A stretch of DNA of 64,000 nucleotides from Cyclobacteriaceae bacterium (GCA_025455015.1 JALONI010000002.1:1-64000); one strand, 5' to 3'; positions 16,204 through 25,408 are shown, counted from the stretch's first letter. The notes: a model not told the origin generated them from the sequence alone. Translations and numbers: made by a program.

Positions 16204-17334
16204 ATGAAATTTGAGTTGCACGCAACGGATGTGGCCAGCAGGGCCCGGGCCGGCTCGCTCCACACGGGGCATGGCGTTATCCCCACCCCTATTTTTATGC
16301 CGGTGGGCACGGCCGGCTCCGTCAAGGCGGTGCATCAGCGCGAATTGGAACATGACATCGATGCCAAAATCATTTTGGGCAACACCTACCATCTATACCT
16401 GCGGCCCGGCCTGGACCTGCTCCAGCAGGCAGGCGGTTTGCACCGCTTCAATGGGTGGGGCCGTCCCATCCTCACCGACAGTGGCGGCTATCAGGTGTAC
16501 TCACTGGCGGCCAACCGAAAAATCAAAGAAGAGGGCGTCACGTTCAAATCGCACATCGATGGTTCCAACCATTTTTTCAGCCCGGAAGGCGTAATGGACA
16601 TTGAACGGGGCATTGGGGCGGATATCATCATGGCGTTTGACGAATGTACGCCCTATCCGTGCGACTATGGGTATGCAAAAAAATCCATGGAGCTAACGCA
16701 CCGCTGGCTGCAACGCTGCGTAAACCGCGTGAAGGAAACGCACCCCCACTACGGGTATGAGCAAGCGCTGTTTCCCATTGTGCAGGGCAGCGTGTACAAA
16801 GACCTGCGCCAGCAATCGGCCGAAGTCATTGCCAGCCACCAGCAACCGGGAAACGCCATCGGGGGACTGAGCGTGGGCGAACCCCACGAACTGATGTATG
16901 AGATGACCGAACTCGTGTGTGGCATTTTACCCGCGCACAAGCCGCGCTACCTGATGGGCGTGGGCACACCCGAGAACATGCTGGAATGCATCGCCCTGGG
17001 CATTGACATGTTTGACTGTGTGATGCCCACGCGCAACGCACGCAACGGCATGTTGTTCACCACGCAAGGCATCATTAACATACGCAACGAAAAGTGGAAA
17101 GCCGACCTCTCGCCCATCAATGAAACGCTGGGCGGGCACGTGAGCACATTCTATTCCAAGGCTTACTTGCGCCACCTGATCATCAACAAAGAGATTTTGG
17201 GCGCGCAAATTGCTTCTATTCATAACCTCACGTTCTATCTGTGGCTGGTGCGGCAGGCCCGGGCGCAAATTCTGGCAGGCACCTTTGCCGGATGGAAAAC
17301 AGCGATGGTGAAAACGGTTTCGCAGCGGCTATGA
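16204..17334 (+). CDS. tgt: tRNA-guanine transglycosylase
   Basis: The 376-residue enzyme exchanges G34 for preQ1 (queuosine pathway) in tRNAs with GUN anticodons. Visible landmarks are FMPVGTAGSVKAV, LTDSGGYQVYSL, the base-binding MAFDECTPYP, QGSVYKDLR, and FDCVMPTRNARNG, which holds the nucleophilic Asp. The zinc site of E. coli Tgt (CxCxxC plus His) is absent: the region reads ETLGGHVSTFYSKAYLRHL, with only the later IHNL His kept. As far as I recall this Cys-less form is general in Bacteroidota. I chose the ATG at 16204 (MKFELHATD). The stop overlaps the next start by the ATGA quartet. Confidence 0.95.
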   Translation: MKFELHATDVASRARAGSLHTGHGVIPTPIFMPVGTAGSVKAVHQRELEHDIDAKIILGNTYHLYLRPGLDLLQQAGGLHRFNGWGRPILTDSGGYQVYSLAANRKIKEEGVTFKSHIDGSNHFFSPEGVMDIERGIGADIIMAFDECTPYPCDYGYAKKSMELTHRWLQRCVNRVKETHPHYGYEQALFPIVQGSVYKDLRQQSAEVIASHQQPGNAIGGLSVGEPHELMYEMTELVCGILPAHKPRYLMGVGTPENMLECIALGIDMFDCVMPTRNARNGMLFTTQGIINIRNEKWKADLSPINETLGGHVSTFYSKAYLRHLIINKEILGAQIASIHNLTFYLWLVRQARAQILAGTFAGWKTAMVKTVSQRL

Positions 17335-18557
17335 AAATTCTGGACAAGTACATCATCAAAAAAGTACTCACCACCTTTTTGTTTGTGGTGCTGCTCTTTG
17401 TGGCCATTATCGCCATCATTGACGTTACCGAAAAGATCGACAAGTTTGCGCGCAACAACCTGGGCGCTGCCAAGATTCTCAGTTACTACCTCGACTTCAT
17501 CCCCTGGATTGCCGGGCTCATCACCCCCATCATGTTCTTTATCGCGATTGTGTACGTCACCTCGCGCCTGGCCGGGCACACGGAAATCATCGCCATCCTG
17601 AGCAGCGGGGTTAGCTTCCGCAGATTGCTGTTGCCCTACTTTATGGCGGCTTTTCTGGTGGCAATCGTCAGCTTTTACATGAATGGCTGGGTGATTCCCA
17701 AATCCAACCGCGAGAGGCTGGATTTTGAGCTCACGTATTTTCAAAACAAAAAGTTTTTTGAGGAGCGAAACGTACACATGCAGGTGCAACCCAACGTGTA
17801 TTTGTTTTTGCAGAACTACAACAACATCTCCAACACGGGCTACCAGTTTACGCTGGAGCGGTTTGAGGACAACCGGCTGATCGAAAAACTGACGGCCGAC
17901 CACATCCAGTGGGACACCGCCAAACAGAAATGGGTGCTCAAATATTGGAAGCACAAAAAGATCGATACGCTCTTTACCGCCCCGGCTGAAAACCGCGTGC
18001 CAGGGGCACTTCAAGAACCGGCCATGGCCACCCCGGCCGACACGCTGACGCAAACCGCGGCCAAACGTCAGCGGGCGCTCCGCGACAGCGCCTCCGGCAA
18101 AGCCTCCGGACGAAACGTGCCGCGCTTGGCCACCCGCGACACAGGCGCGGAGATAGACACTACGCTGACCATCACACCCAAGGATTTTGAAAACAACAGC
18201 CGCTCGTACGATGGCATGACTATTCCGGAGTTGCGTGCACATATCAAAAAACTCACGTTCCGCGGCAGTACGGGCGTGCAAGTGTTTCAAACCGAGGAGC
18301 ACATCCGCTACGCAGCCCCGTTCACCATCTTTGTGCTGGTGTTCATGGGGGTCATCGTTTCGGCCCGCAAGAGCCGGGGCGGCACAGGTTTTCAAATTGC
18401 GCTCGGCTTTTTGTTGTCGTTCGTGTTCATCTTGTTTTTTACCATGACGCGCACTTTTGGCGAAGCTGGCGACATGCCTCCCGTGCTGGCGGCCTGGCTG
18501 CCCACGTTAACCTTCGCGGTCATTGCGGCCGTCATGTATAAATACGTTCCCCGATGA
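17331..18557 (+). CDS. LptF/LptG-family lipopolysaccharide export permease
   Basis: The 408-residue YjgP/YjgQ-family protein has three TM helices at each end: about residues 11-35 (KKVLTTFLFVVLLFVAIIAI), 60-85 and 100-122, then a periplasmic beta-jellyroll, then three helices at about 330-405. It should be one subunit of the LptB2FG transporter that extracts LPS from the inner membrane. The periplasmic part contains a Thr/Ala/Arg-rich insert (about residues 220-275) before FENNSRSYDGMTIPELRAHIKKL. The ATG overlaps the tgt stop by 4 bp, the same coupling used with eamA downstream. LptF and LptG cannot be told apart here. Confidence 0.9.
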   Translation: MKILDKYIIKKVLTTFLFVVLLFVAIIAIIDVTEKIDKFARNNLGAAKILSYYLDFIPWIAGLITPIMFFIAIVYVTSRLAGHTEIIAILSSGVSFRRLLLPYFMAAFLVAIVSFYMNGWVIPKSNRERLDFELTYFQNKKFFEERNVHMQVQPNVYLFLQNYNNISNTGYQFTLERFEDNRLIEKLTADHIQWDTAKQKWVLKYWKHKKIDTLFTAPAENRVPGALQEPAMATPADTLTQTAAKRQRALRDSASGKASGRNVPRLATRDTGAEIDTTLTITPKDFENNSRSYDGMTIPELRAHIKKLTFRGSTGVQVFQTEEHIRYAAPFTIFVLVFMGVIVSARKSRGGTGFQIALGFLLSFVFILFFTMTRTFGEAGDMPPVLAAWLPTLTFAVIAAVMYKYVPR

Positions 18558-19459
18558 CGCTCACCGCCACGCGCACCGACTACCTCAAACTTCATTTTAT
18601 CGTTTTGCTGTGGGGCTTCACCGCCATTGGCGGTAAGCTCATCAGCATCCCGGCCGTGGAGATGGTTTTTTACCGCACGCTGTTGGCGGCCATCGGCATG
18701 GGCGCAGTGATTCTGTACAACCGCGGCACGGTTGCGGTGAGTACAGGCGATTGGCTCAAGCTTTTTTTTACCGGCTTCATCGTAGGCGTCCACTGGCTCA
18801 CGTTTTTCCGGTCAGGTCAGGTATCCAACCCGTCTACCAGCCTGGTGGGCTTTGCCACGTGCTCGTTGTGGGCAGCTTTGTTTGAACCGTTGGCCAATCG
18901 CAAAAAAATAGATGGGCTGGAGATTGGGCTGGGGATTGTCGTGGTGCTGGGGCTGGCGTTGATCTTTTCGTTCAACTTCCAATACCAAACCGGTTTGATG
19001 CTGGGCATCGTTTCGGGGCTGACGGCCGCTTTGTTTGCGGTAATCAATGCGCGGCTGGCCGTGCGCGTGCCGGCACACACCATCACTTTTCACGAAATGA
19101 TCGGGGCGTTTGTCAGCGTGTGCTTGTTTCTGCCGTTGTATCAAACCCACTACACCACCGATGGGCAACTGCGGTTGATGCCGGTGGGCATGGATTGGTT
19201 TTACATTGCCGTGCTGGCCTGGGCGTGTTCGGTGTATGCGTATTCGGTGGCCATCAACCTGACCAAAAAGATGAGTGTATTTTTCATTCAGCTAACGTTG
19301 AACTTAGAGCCGGTGTACGGCATCCTCATGGCGATTTTGGTGTTTGGACAACAAGAGATCATGGGCTGGAATTTTTATGCCGGTACGCTGGTGATTCTGG
19401 CGGCTGTGGCGGTGTACCCGATGGCGAAGCGGAGAAAAGACGCGCGGTGGGCGGGGTAG
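18554..19459 (+). CDS. EamA-family (DMT) transporter
   Basis: The 301-residue protein shows about ten TM helices as two five-helix EamA repeats, the drug/metabolite transporter fold. The N-terminal repeat contains FIVLLWGFTAIGGKLISIPA and VGVHWLTFFRSGQVSNPST; the second ends in LTLNLEPVYGILMAILVFGQQE, a typical EamA segment. Substrates of this family range from amino acids to nucleotide sugars and cannot be assigned. It overlaps the upstream LptF/G-type gene by 4 bp (ATGA), making it the third gene of a tgt operon. A Lys/Arg tail (KRRKDAR) faces the cytoplasm. It converges with ispE after 33 bp. Confidence 0.9.
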   Translation: MTLTATRTDYLKLHFIVLLWGFTAIGGKLISIPAVEMVFYRTLLAAIGMGAVILYNRGTVAVSTGDWLKLFFTGFIVGVHWLTFFRSGQVSNPSTSLVGFATCSLWAALFEPLANRKKIDGLEIGLGIVVVLGLALIFSFNFQYQTGLMLGIVSGLTAALFAVINARLAVRVPAHTITFHEMIGAFVSVCLFLPLYQTHYTTDGQLRLMPVGMDWFYIAVLAWACSVYAYSVAINLTKKMSVFFIQLTLNLEPVYGILMAILVFGQQEIMGWNFYAGTLVILAAVAVYPMAKRRKDARWAG

Positions 19460-19492
19460 GCAGTTTTTTCATGCGGGCGATCGTGGCCCACG

Positions 19493-20299
19493 CTACACCT
19501 TCCCGGTCCAAACGCGTGCCTCCGGGTCATAACGAGCCGCGCGCGGCATCTCGTCAAACACCCCAAACACACTCGCCCCCGAGCCGCTCATGGCGGCATA
19601 TACGGCTCCCGCGTCATACATCTGCTGTTTCAGTGCGGCAATGGCGGGATGTGTTTCGAAAACGGAGCGCTCAAAATCGTTGACCAACGTTTCGCGCCAA
19701 CGCGCTAAGGGCTGCGCCAACACCTCCGCCACCGAAGGGCGCGCTTCGGTCGGCTTCACCCCGCGGTAGGCCTCCGCGGTGGACACATGGATGGCGGGCT
19801 TGACCAGCACCAGGTACTTGCCTTTTAACACCGAGTCGGTGGGCGTCAGCACTTCACCACGCCCCTGCCCGCGCTGGGGGCTATCGCCAATAAAAAATGC
19901 GCAGTCGCTGCCGAGTGCGGCCGCATAGCGTTGCAACTGCACATCCGACAACGTGAGCGCAAACAACCGGTTCAGCAAGCGCAGCGTATGGGCGGCATCC
20001 GAAGAGCCTCCGCCCAAACCCGCACCCGTGGGTATGATTTTGTGCAGATGGATGTGGACGGGTGGCAAGTCATAATCTTCGCTCAACAACTGATAGGCGC
20101 GCACACACAGGTTGTCGCGTTCCGCTCCGGGTATGGCTTCGCCACTGGCGGTGAAAGCAAAATGGTCCGCCCGGATGATTTCCAACACGTCCGTCCACGG
20201 CACCGGATAAAAAACCGTGTCCAGGTCGTGATAGCCATCGGGCCGCTTGCGCAGCACGTGCAGGCCCAGGTTGATTTTACAGGGAGGGAAAGCGATCAT
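19493..20299 (-). CDS. ispE: 4-diphosphocytidyl-2-C-methyl-D-erythritol kinase
   Basis: The 268-residue GHMP kinase phosphorylates CDP-methylerythritol in the non-mevalonate isoprenoid pathway. It begins with PCKINLGLHVLRKRPDGYHDLDTVF, the substrate-binding segment, and carries the ATP loop PTGAGLGGGSSDAA and the C-terminal AAMSGSGASVFGVF motif. Length is near the family norm of about 270-290. It lies 15 bp downstream of fabI on the same strand and probably shares its transcript, so isoprenoid and fatty-acid synthesis genes are co-expressed here. Confidence 0.95.
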   Translation of the reverse strand: MIAFPPCKINLGLHVLRKRPDGYHDLDTVFYPVPWTDVLEIIRADHFAFTASGEAIPGAERDNLCVRAYQLLSEDYDLPPVHIHLHKIIPTGAGLGGGSSDAAHTLRLLNRLFALTLSDVQLQRYAAALGSDCAFFIGDSPQRGQGRGEVLTPTDSVLKGKYLVLVKPAIHVSTAEAYRGVKPTEARPSVAEVLAQPLARWRETLVNDFERSVFETHPAIAALKQQMYDAGAVYAAMSGSGASVFGVFDEMPRAARYDPEARVWTGKV

Positions 20300-20314
20300 C
20301 CCGCAGAAAAAATC

Positions 20315-21127
20315 CTACTTGCTCAACCGCTCGATCAACGGCTGCGTGATGCCACTGGTCGAGAAGCCCCCATCGTGCATCAGGTTTTGCATGGTGACCA
20401 TGCGCGTGTAATCAGAAAACATGACGGTGATGTAGTTCGCGCAGTCTTCAGCCGAGGCATTGCCCAAGGGCGACATCAAATCGGCAAAATCGAAGAACAC
20501 GTCAAAGCCGGAGATGCCCGCCCCGGCCGTGGTTTTGGTGGGCGATTGCGAAATGGTGTTTACACGCACTTTCTTTTGGGTTCCGTAGCGCTGGCCATAG
20601 CTTCGCGCAATGGACTCCAACATCGCCTTGGCCTGCGCCATATCGGTGTAGTCAGGGTAGGCGCGCTGGGCCGCGATATAACTGAGCGCCACAATGGAAC
20701 CCCACTCATTCATGGCATCCAGCTTTTCAGAGATTTGCAATACTTTATGAAACGAGAGCGCGGAGATATCCAGCGTTTTCAAAAACCATTCGTAGTTCAT
20801 GTCGCCATACTCTTTGCCTTTGCGAATGTTGGGGCTCATGCCAATGGAGTGCAACACAAAGTCGAGCTTGCCGCCCAGCACGTCCACCGATTTTGAGAAG
20901 AGCTGGGTCAGGTCTGCTTCCGAAGTTGCATCGGCCGCGATCACCTCGGCTCCGCAGGCTTTGGCCAACTCGTTGATCTTGCCCATGCGCATGGCAATGG
21001 GCGCGTTGGTGAGCGTAAACGAGCCCCCTTCTTCCTTCACTTTCAGGGCTGTTTTCCAGGCGATGGAGTTTTCGTCCAGGGCACCGAAAATGATACCGCG
21101 TTTTCCGTTGAGCAGATTGTAGGCCAT
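20315..21127 (-). CDS. fabI: Enoyl-[acyl-carrier-protein] reductase (NADH)
   Basis: The 270-residue short-chain dehydrogenase-type enzyme carries out the last reduction of each fatty-acid elongation cycle. It starts MAYNLLNGKRGIIFGALDENSIAWKTA, the FabI form of the Rossmann nucleotide site, and shows the catalytic Tyr-x6-Lys (YTDMAQAK) and the VNTISQSPTKTTAGAGI loop that covers the substrate; FabI is the usual triclosan target. A longer frame extends to 21292 but the ATG at 21127 gives the correct N terminus. The gene is divergent from murI across 152 bp. Confidence 0.96.
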   Translation of the reverse strand: MAYNLLNGKRGIIFGALDENSIAWKTALKVKEEGGSFTLTNAPIAMRMGKINELAKACGAEVIAADATSEADLTQLFSKSVDVLGGKLDFVLHSIGMSPNIRKGKEYGDMNYEWFLKTLDISALSFHKVLQISEKLDAMNEWGSIVALSYIAAQRAYPDYTDMAQAKAMLESIARSYGQRYGTQKKVRVNTISQSPTKTTAGAGISGFDVFFDFADLMSPLGNASAEDCANYITVMFSDYTRMVTMQNLMHDGGFSTSGITQPLIERLSK

Positions 21128-21279
21128 GCGAATGTGTTTGGTTGGTGAGTTTGGGTACAATATTACAAACTGATGATGCGGCAGGCAAATAGCCAACCGG
21201 AGCGGAGCCGCTACCCTCGTTGCGCTCTCACCTTTTTTTATCTCGTCCGCAACTGTCGTAGCTTGCGCCCGCGCATACC

Positions 21280-22080
21280 ATGAGCACAGCATCCCAACCC
21301 ATTGGCATTTTTGACAGCGGCATTGGCGGACTGACGGTGGCCCACGCCATCCGCCAGCAATTGCCGCAGGAGCACCTCCTCTATTTTGGCGACACGGCCC
21401 ACCTGCCTTATGGCGATAAATCCGAGGCGGCCATCCAGGCGTACTCCATTAAAATAGCCGACATCCTGCTGCGGCATGGATGCAAAGTGATCGTCATCGC
21501 TTGCCACTCGGCCAGCTCGGCTGCCTATGAGCTGCTGCGAGAGTATGTCAACAAAAAAGCACACATCATCAACGTGATTGATCCGATGGTGGAGAAAATC
21601 AACCGCGAAAACAGCGGTGAAACGGTAGGGCTCATCGGTACCAAGCGCACGGTGCAGTCTGGTGTGTATGCGCGCAAGCTGCGTGCCGATGTCTCGCTTC
21701 GTTCATTGGCCACACCGCTGCTGGCCCCCATGATTGAGGAAGGGTTCTTTAACAATCAAATCAGCCACGACATCATTGCCCAATACCTGGGCGATGCACA
21801 TCTGAGCGGCATCCAGCGGTTGATTTTAGCGTGTACACACTACCCGCTCATCAAAAAAGAAATCGATGCCTACTACCGCGGGGCAGTCACGTTGTTGGAC
21901 TCGGCCGAGATTGCCGCCCAGGCGTTAAAAGAATACCTGACCACCACGGGGTTGCTGAACGATAGCCGCCAGGCCACCGAGCAGTTTTTTGTGTCGGACT
22001 ATACCGATGCCTTTGCCGCCTCCACCCGCCTGTTTTTTCAACGCGAGGTACCCTTGCAGCGGCATGCGCTGTGGGACTGA
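21280..22080 (+). CDS. murI: Glutamate racemase
   Basis: The 266-residue cytoplasmic enzyme makes D-glutamate for peptidoglycan. The N-terminal IGIFDSGIGGLTV contains the conserved Asp-Ser pair, and the two catalytic cysteines lie in VIACHSASSAA and LACTHYPLI. The first motif normally reads ACNTAS; here Asn is His and Thr is Ser, a conservative but unusual change beside the catalytic base. The start at 21280 gives MSTASQPIGIFDSG. It may be co-transcribed with nuoH, which follows after a 79-bp gap holding a stem-loop. Confidence 0.95.
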   Translation: MSTASQPIGIFDSGIGGLTVAHAIRQQLPQEHLLYFGDTAHLPYGDKSEAAIQAYSIKIADILLRHGCKVIVIACHSASSAAYELLREYVNKKAHIINVIDPMVEKINRENSGETVGLIGTKRTVQSGVYARKLRADVSLRSLATPLLAPMIEEGFFNNQISHDIIAQYLGDAHLSGIQRLILACTHYPLIKKEIDAYYRGAVTLLDSAEIAAQALKEYLTTTGLLNDSRQATEQFFVSDYTDAFAASTRLFFQREVPLQRHALWD

Positions 22081-22095
22081 CCGCTTTGTTTAACG

Positions 22096-22158
22096 TGCCA
22101 CCGACCGAATACATGGACACATGTAGGTTTTTCATCGAAATTCTCCATTTCGGTGGCA
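22096..22158 (+). promoter_or_regulatory. Structured leader between murI and nuoH
   Basis: TGCCACCGA (22096-22104) pairs perfectly with TCGGTGGCA (22150-22158), closing a 63-nt element whose second arm ends one base before the TTG start proposed for nuoH. Inside is a second hairpin, TACATG-GACA-CATGTA (22110-22125). It could be an attenuator or a translation control element. I match it to no known riboswitch. Confidence 0.45.
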
Positions 22159-22159
22159 G

Positions 22160-23284
22160 TTGAATGAGCATTTTTGCCTAATTAAGCAGGATAAAGTGCC
22201 CGTGATCGCCTCAACGCTGTTCTTCTTGTTGCCGTTTCTGGTGCTGTACACTATTCTGGTAGTATATGCCGAGCGCAAGTTGTCGGCCTTTATGCAGGAC
22301 CGGCTGGGGCCGATGGAAGTGGGATACTACGGGCTTCTTCAAACCGTGGCCGATCTGCTCAAACTCCTGCAAAAGGAGGATTTAACCCCCCAGGGCGCAG
22401 ACCGCTGGTTGTTCAAGGCTGCCCCATTGCTCATCTTTTTGGCTGTTTTTGCCGGTTTTGCCCTGTTGCCACTCGCGCCTGCCTGGCCCGGCTCCTCGCT
22501 CCCGTCCGGCATTTTCCTGCTGCTGGCCATCATTTCGTTGGATGTAATCGGCATCGTGCTGGCGGGCTGGGCCAGCAACAACAAGTATAGCATGATGGGT
22601 ACCGTGCGGTCGGCTGCGCAAATCATTTCGTATGAAGTGCCCCTGGGGCTGGCCGTAGCCTGTGTGTGCCTGTATGCCGGCACGTTAAATCTGCAAGAGA
22701 TATCGTGGCAACAAAGCGCGTGGGCCGAGCCGGCCGGGCCCAAAAACTTTTTGGGTATCCCCGGCCTGGACGCCCGCCAAGCCGGTGGTTTTCTGGTGTG
22801 GAATGTATTTACGATGCCGGTGCTGTGGGTGGCATGGCTGATTTTTTTCATCGCTTCGCTGGCCGAAAGCAACCGCGCTCCCTTTGACCTGCCCGAGGCG
22901 GAATCCGAACTGGTGGCGGGCTTTCAAACCGAATACTCGGGTTTTCGTTGGGCGGTGATCATGTTGGCGGAATATGCCATGATGCTACTGGTAAGCCTGG
23001 TGGGCGTGATCTTGTTTTTTGGAAGCTGGACTACCCCTTTGCCCAACCTGGGGCCGGTGCGGTTGGCCGACTGGACCAGCGGCACCGTAGGCCATGGCTC
23101 GGCCACCGCCTGGGGCATCTTCTGGCTCATGGGCAAAGCCGTGCTGATGGTATGCTTTCAGATTTGGGTGCGGTGGACTTTTCCACGCGTGCGCATTGAC
23201 CAGTTGGTATCGTTATGCTGGAAATACCTCACTCCGTTTTCGTTGGTTTGTCTTTTGTTGGTCGCAGTTTGGAAATTGTTATGA
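22160..23284 (+). CDS. nuoH: NADH-quinone oxidoreductase subunit H
   Basis: The 374-residue protein is the NuoH/ND1 subunit that joins the peripheral and membrane arms of complex I and forms most of the quinone channel. Eight or so TM helices are visible, with the diagnostic segments AERKLSAFMQDRLGPMEVGYYG, EVPLGLAVACVCL and SLAESNRAPFDLPEAESELVAGFQTEYSG. There is no ATG start in frame near the beginning: TTG at 22160 or GTG at 22196 are the candidates. The stop overlaps the ATG of the histidine kinase gene (ATGA), so the two are translationally coupled. nuoA-G are not in the window. Confidence 0.93.
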   Translation: MNEHFCLIKQDKVPVIASTLFFLLPFLVLYTILVVYAERKLSAFMQDRLGPMEVGYYGLLQTVADLLKLLQKEDLTPQGADRWLFKAAPLLIFLAVFAGFALLPLAPAWPGSSLPSGIFLLLAIISLDVIGIVLAGWASNNKYSMMGTVRSAAQIISYEVPLGLAVACVCLYAGTLNLQEISWQQSAWAEPAGPKNFLGIPGLDARQAGGFLVWNVFTMPVLWVAWLIFFIASLAESNRAPFDLPEAESELVAGFQTEYSGFRWAVIMLAEYAMMLLVSLVGVILFFGSWTTPLPNLGPVRLADWTSGTVGHGSATAWGIFWLMGKAVLMVCFQIWVRWTFPRVRIDQLVSLCWKYLTPFSLVCLLLVAVWKLL

Positions 23285-25317
23285 TGAGATACACGTTCAT
23301 AGTGCTACTGTGTTTTTCCGGAATCGGGGCCGGTTATGCCCAGCCTTCGCTGGACAGCCTGGAGCGCGCGCTGCCCTCCCTCACCAACGACTCGCTGCGG
23401 CACCGCGTGTTGACGCAGTTGGCCGAGGGGCTGCAATACACCGAGTACAAGAAGGCCGAGGCATTCACCACCGAGGCCTTGGCCCTTGCCGAAAAAAACA
23501 ACTGGAGCTGGGCGTTGGCCGAAACGTACAAACGCATCGGCTTTTTGTCCACCATCAGCGGTGACTACAGCCGTGCCATCAAATACGACAACCTGGGGCT
23601 GGAGTTGGCCACGCAGCGAAACGACAGCGTGGGCATCGCGGAAGCACTCAACTTTCTCGGCAACGACTACAGCGACCTGGGCCAATACGATCAAGCCTAC
23701 TATTATTTCACCCAATCCTACCGCGTGGGTCAGTTGGTGAACGACCGTATGCGCATGACCATTGCGCTGCACAATTTGGGCAACGTATTCCGAAACCTGG
23801 AGCAGTTTGAAGTAGCCCTCAATTACCTGCAGCGGAGCATGCGCATCAGCCAAGAGATTAAAGACCTTGACGGGATTCCCTATTCTTATGAATCGATCGG
23901 GGCGGTGTACGCTCAAAAGCGGGATTTTGCGCAAGCCAAATTCAATTTCGATCAAGCCTTGGCCACGCTGCGCGAGCGGAAACTCACCGTCATTGAACCG
24001 CGCGTGTTGACGCGCCTGGGCGATCTGTATTCGGAACAAAAGCAGTTTGCGGTGGCCCTCGCCTATTATGACTCTGCCCAAATCTTACAAGAGAACACCC
24101 AAAATGAATTGGGCCTGGCGGAAATTGCCTTTGGAAAAGCCAAGATTTTCATCGCCCAAAACAACTTTACCGAAGCCACCCAATTGCTGACCGGCAGCAT
24201 GACCACGGCCCGGTCGCTCAAGGCGATGAAGCTGTACATCGATTGCCTGAAAACACTTTCTGAAGCCGAGGAGAAAAAGAAGAATTTCCCCGCTGCGCTC
24301 AACCACCTGCAACGCTACTATGCCATGCGCGACAGCATCTACAACTCGGGCATGATGGAAAAACTGTTCCGCGAACAGGTGCGCTACGCCACCGCCAACA
24401 AAGACGAAGAGATTGCCGAACTGAACAAAATCAAGACCCAGCGCGAAAAAGAGCTCAGCGAACAAAAAGAGTTGGTGCAACAGCAATCCTTTGTGCGCAA
24501 CATCCTGGTGGTGGTGGTAGCCCTTACCGTGATTTTGCTGTTCACCGTATACCGCAGCGGGCAGCGCAGAAAGCGCATCAACCGCCTGTTGCTCGAACAC
24601 CAGGAGGAAATCAAAAAGCGGAGCTTTGAGCTGGAACAGTTGAACAAGGTAAAAGACAAGTTTTTCTCCATCATTTCACACGATCTGCGTTCGCCCATCA
24701 ATGCCTTGTACAGCATTGTGGACCTGATTGACCGCAAGCAGATGAGCGGCACCGAGTTGGAAAACATCATGAAAGAGCTCAAGATGCGGGTGAACCATAC
24801 GCGCACGCTCATCAACAACTTGCTGGATTGGGCCCTGCTGCAGATGGACAACCTGAAGATACAACTGCAACGCATTGACCTGAAGCCCGTGGTGGACGAT
24901 ACCATTACGCTGCTGGCGTCCATGCAGACCAAGGAAATCACCATCGAAAACCGCGTACCCAAAGGCACCCTTGCGCTGGGCGATCTGAACATGGTCAACC
25001 TCGTGTTCCGCAACCTGATCATGAACGGACTCAAGTTTACCGAGGCGGGCGGCAAAATCACCATCGACAGCCAGGACGATGGCCACTACTACCGCATTGC
25101 CATTGCCGACAATGGCGTGGGCATTGCCCCCGAGGTGCAAAAACTGTTGTTTGAAAAAACCACGGGCTACACCACGCGCGGCACCGCCAACGAAAAAGGA
25201 ACCGGCCTGGGCTTGATTCTATGCCGCGAGTTCATTGAGCGCAACGGGGGCAAAATCTGGCTCGAAAGCGAACTGGGCAAAGGCAGCACGTTCTACTTTA
25301 CCCTGCGCAAGGCGTAG
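23281..25317 (+). CDS. TPR sensor histidine kinase inserted between nuoH and nuoI
   Basis: The 678-residue protein has a signal peptide (MMRYTFIVLLCFSGIGAGYA), about eight tetratricopeptide repeats in the periplasmic part (residues about 30-380), a coiled segment rich in Lys/Glu (380-405), one TM helix (about 407-427), a second short coil, and a cytoplasmic HisKA-HATPase kinase. The phosphoacceptor is His467 (IISHDLRSP); the ATPase shows an N box (IMNGLKFTE), DNGVGIAPEV and the glycine-rich EKGTGLGLILC. Periplasmic-TPR kinases are common in Bacteroidota, but their ligands are not known. There is no response regulator nearby. It overlaps nuoH by 4 bp, so its expression is tied to the complex I subunit. 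Confidence 0.9.
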   Translation: MMRYTFIVLLCFSGIGAGYAQPSLDSLERALPSLTNDSLRHRVLTQLAEGLQYTEYKKAEAFTTEALALAEKNNWSWALAETYKRIGFLSTISGDYSRAIKYDNLGLELATQRNDSVGIAEALNFLGNDYSDLGQYDQAYYYFTQSYRVGQLVNDRMRMTIALHNLGNVFRNLEQFEVALNYLQRSMRISQEIKDLDGIPYSYESIGAVYAQKRDFAQAKFNFDQALATLRERKLTVIEPRVLTRLGDLYSEQKQFAVALAYYDSAQILQENTQNELGLAEIAFGKAKIFIAQNNFTEATQLLTGSMTTARSLKAMKLYIDCLKTLSEAEEKKKNFPAALNHLQRYYAMRDSIYNSGMMEKLFREQVRYATANKDEEIAELNKIKTQREKELSEQKELVQQQSFVRNILVVVVALTVILLFTVYRSGQRRKRINRLLLEHQEEIKKRSFELEQLNKVKDKFFSIISHDLRSPINALYSIVDLIDRKQMSGTELENIMKELKMRVNHTRTLINNLLDWALLQMDNLKIQLQRIDLKPVVDDTITLLASMQTKEITIENRVPKGTLALGDLNMVNLVFRNLIMNGLKFTEAGGKITIDSQDDGHYYRIAIADNGVGIAPEVQKLLFEKTTGYTTRGTANEKGTGLGLILCREFIERNGGKIWLESELGKGSTFYFTLRKA

Positions 25318-25397
25318 CGCGGCCGGTTTGTTCAATGCCCACGGGCGGGCGGGGCAAACAAGACATGACGAGCGTCCTTTTTTTCGGGCAAACGGTG

Positions 25398-25405
25398 TAC
25401 CTTTG
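25398..25405 (+). promoter_or_regulatory. -7 box of nuoI
   Basis: TACCTTTG fits TAnnTTTG exactly and ends three bases before the nuoI ATG. With the usual spacing from box to start site, transcription would begin at or next to the A of ATG, giving a leaderless mRNA. A clear TTG -33 element is missing. Confidence 0.5.
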
Positions 25406-25408
25406 AGC

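Noticed and set aside
25235..25408. Longer nuoI frame overlapping the histidine kinase gene
   Set aside because: The extra residues are basic and alanine-rich, overlap the kinase C terminus, and precede a consensus promoter box.
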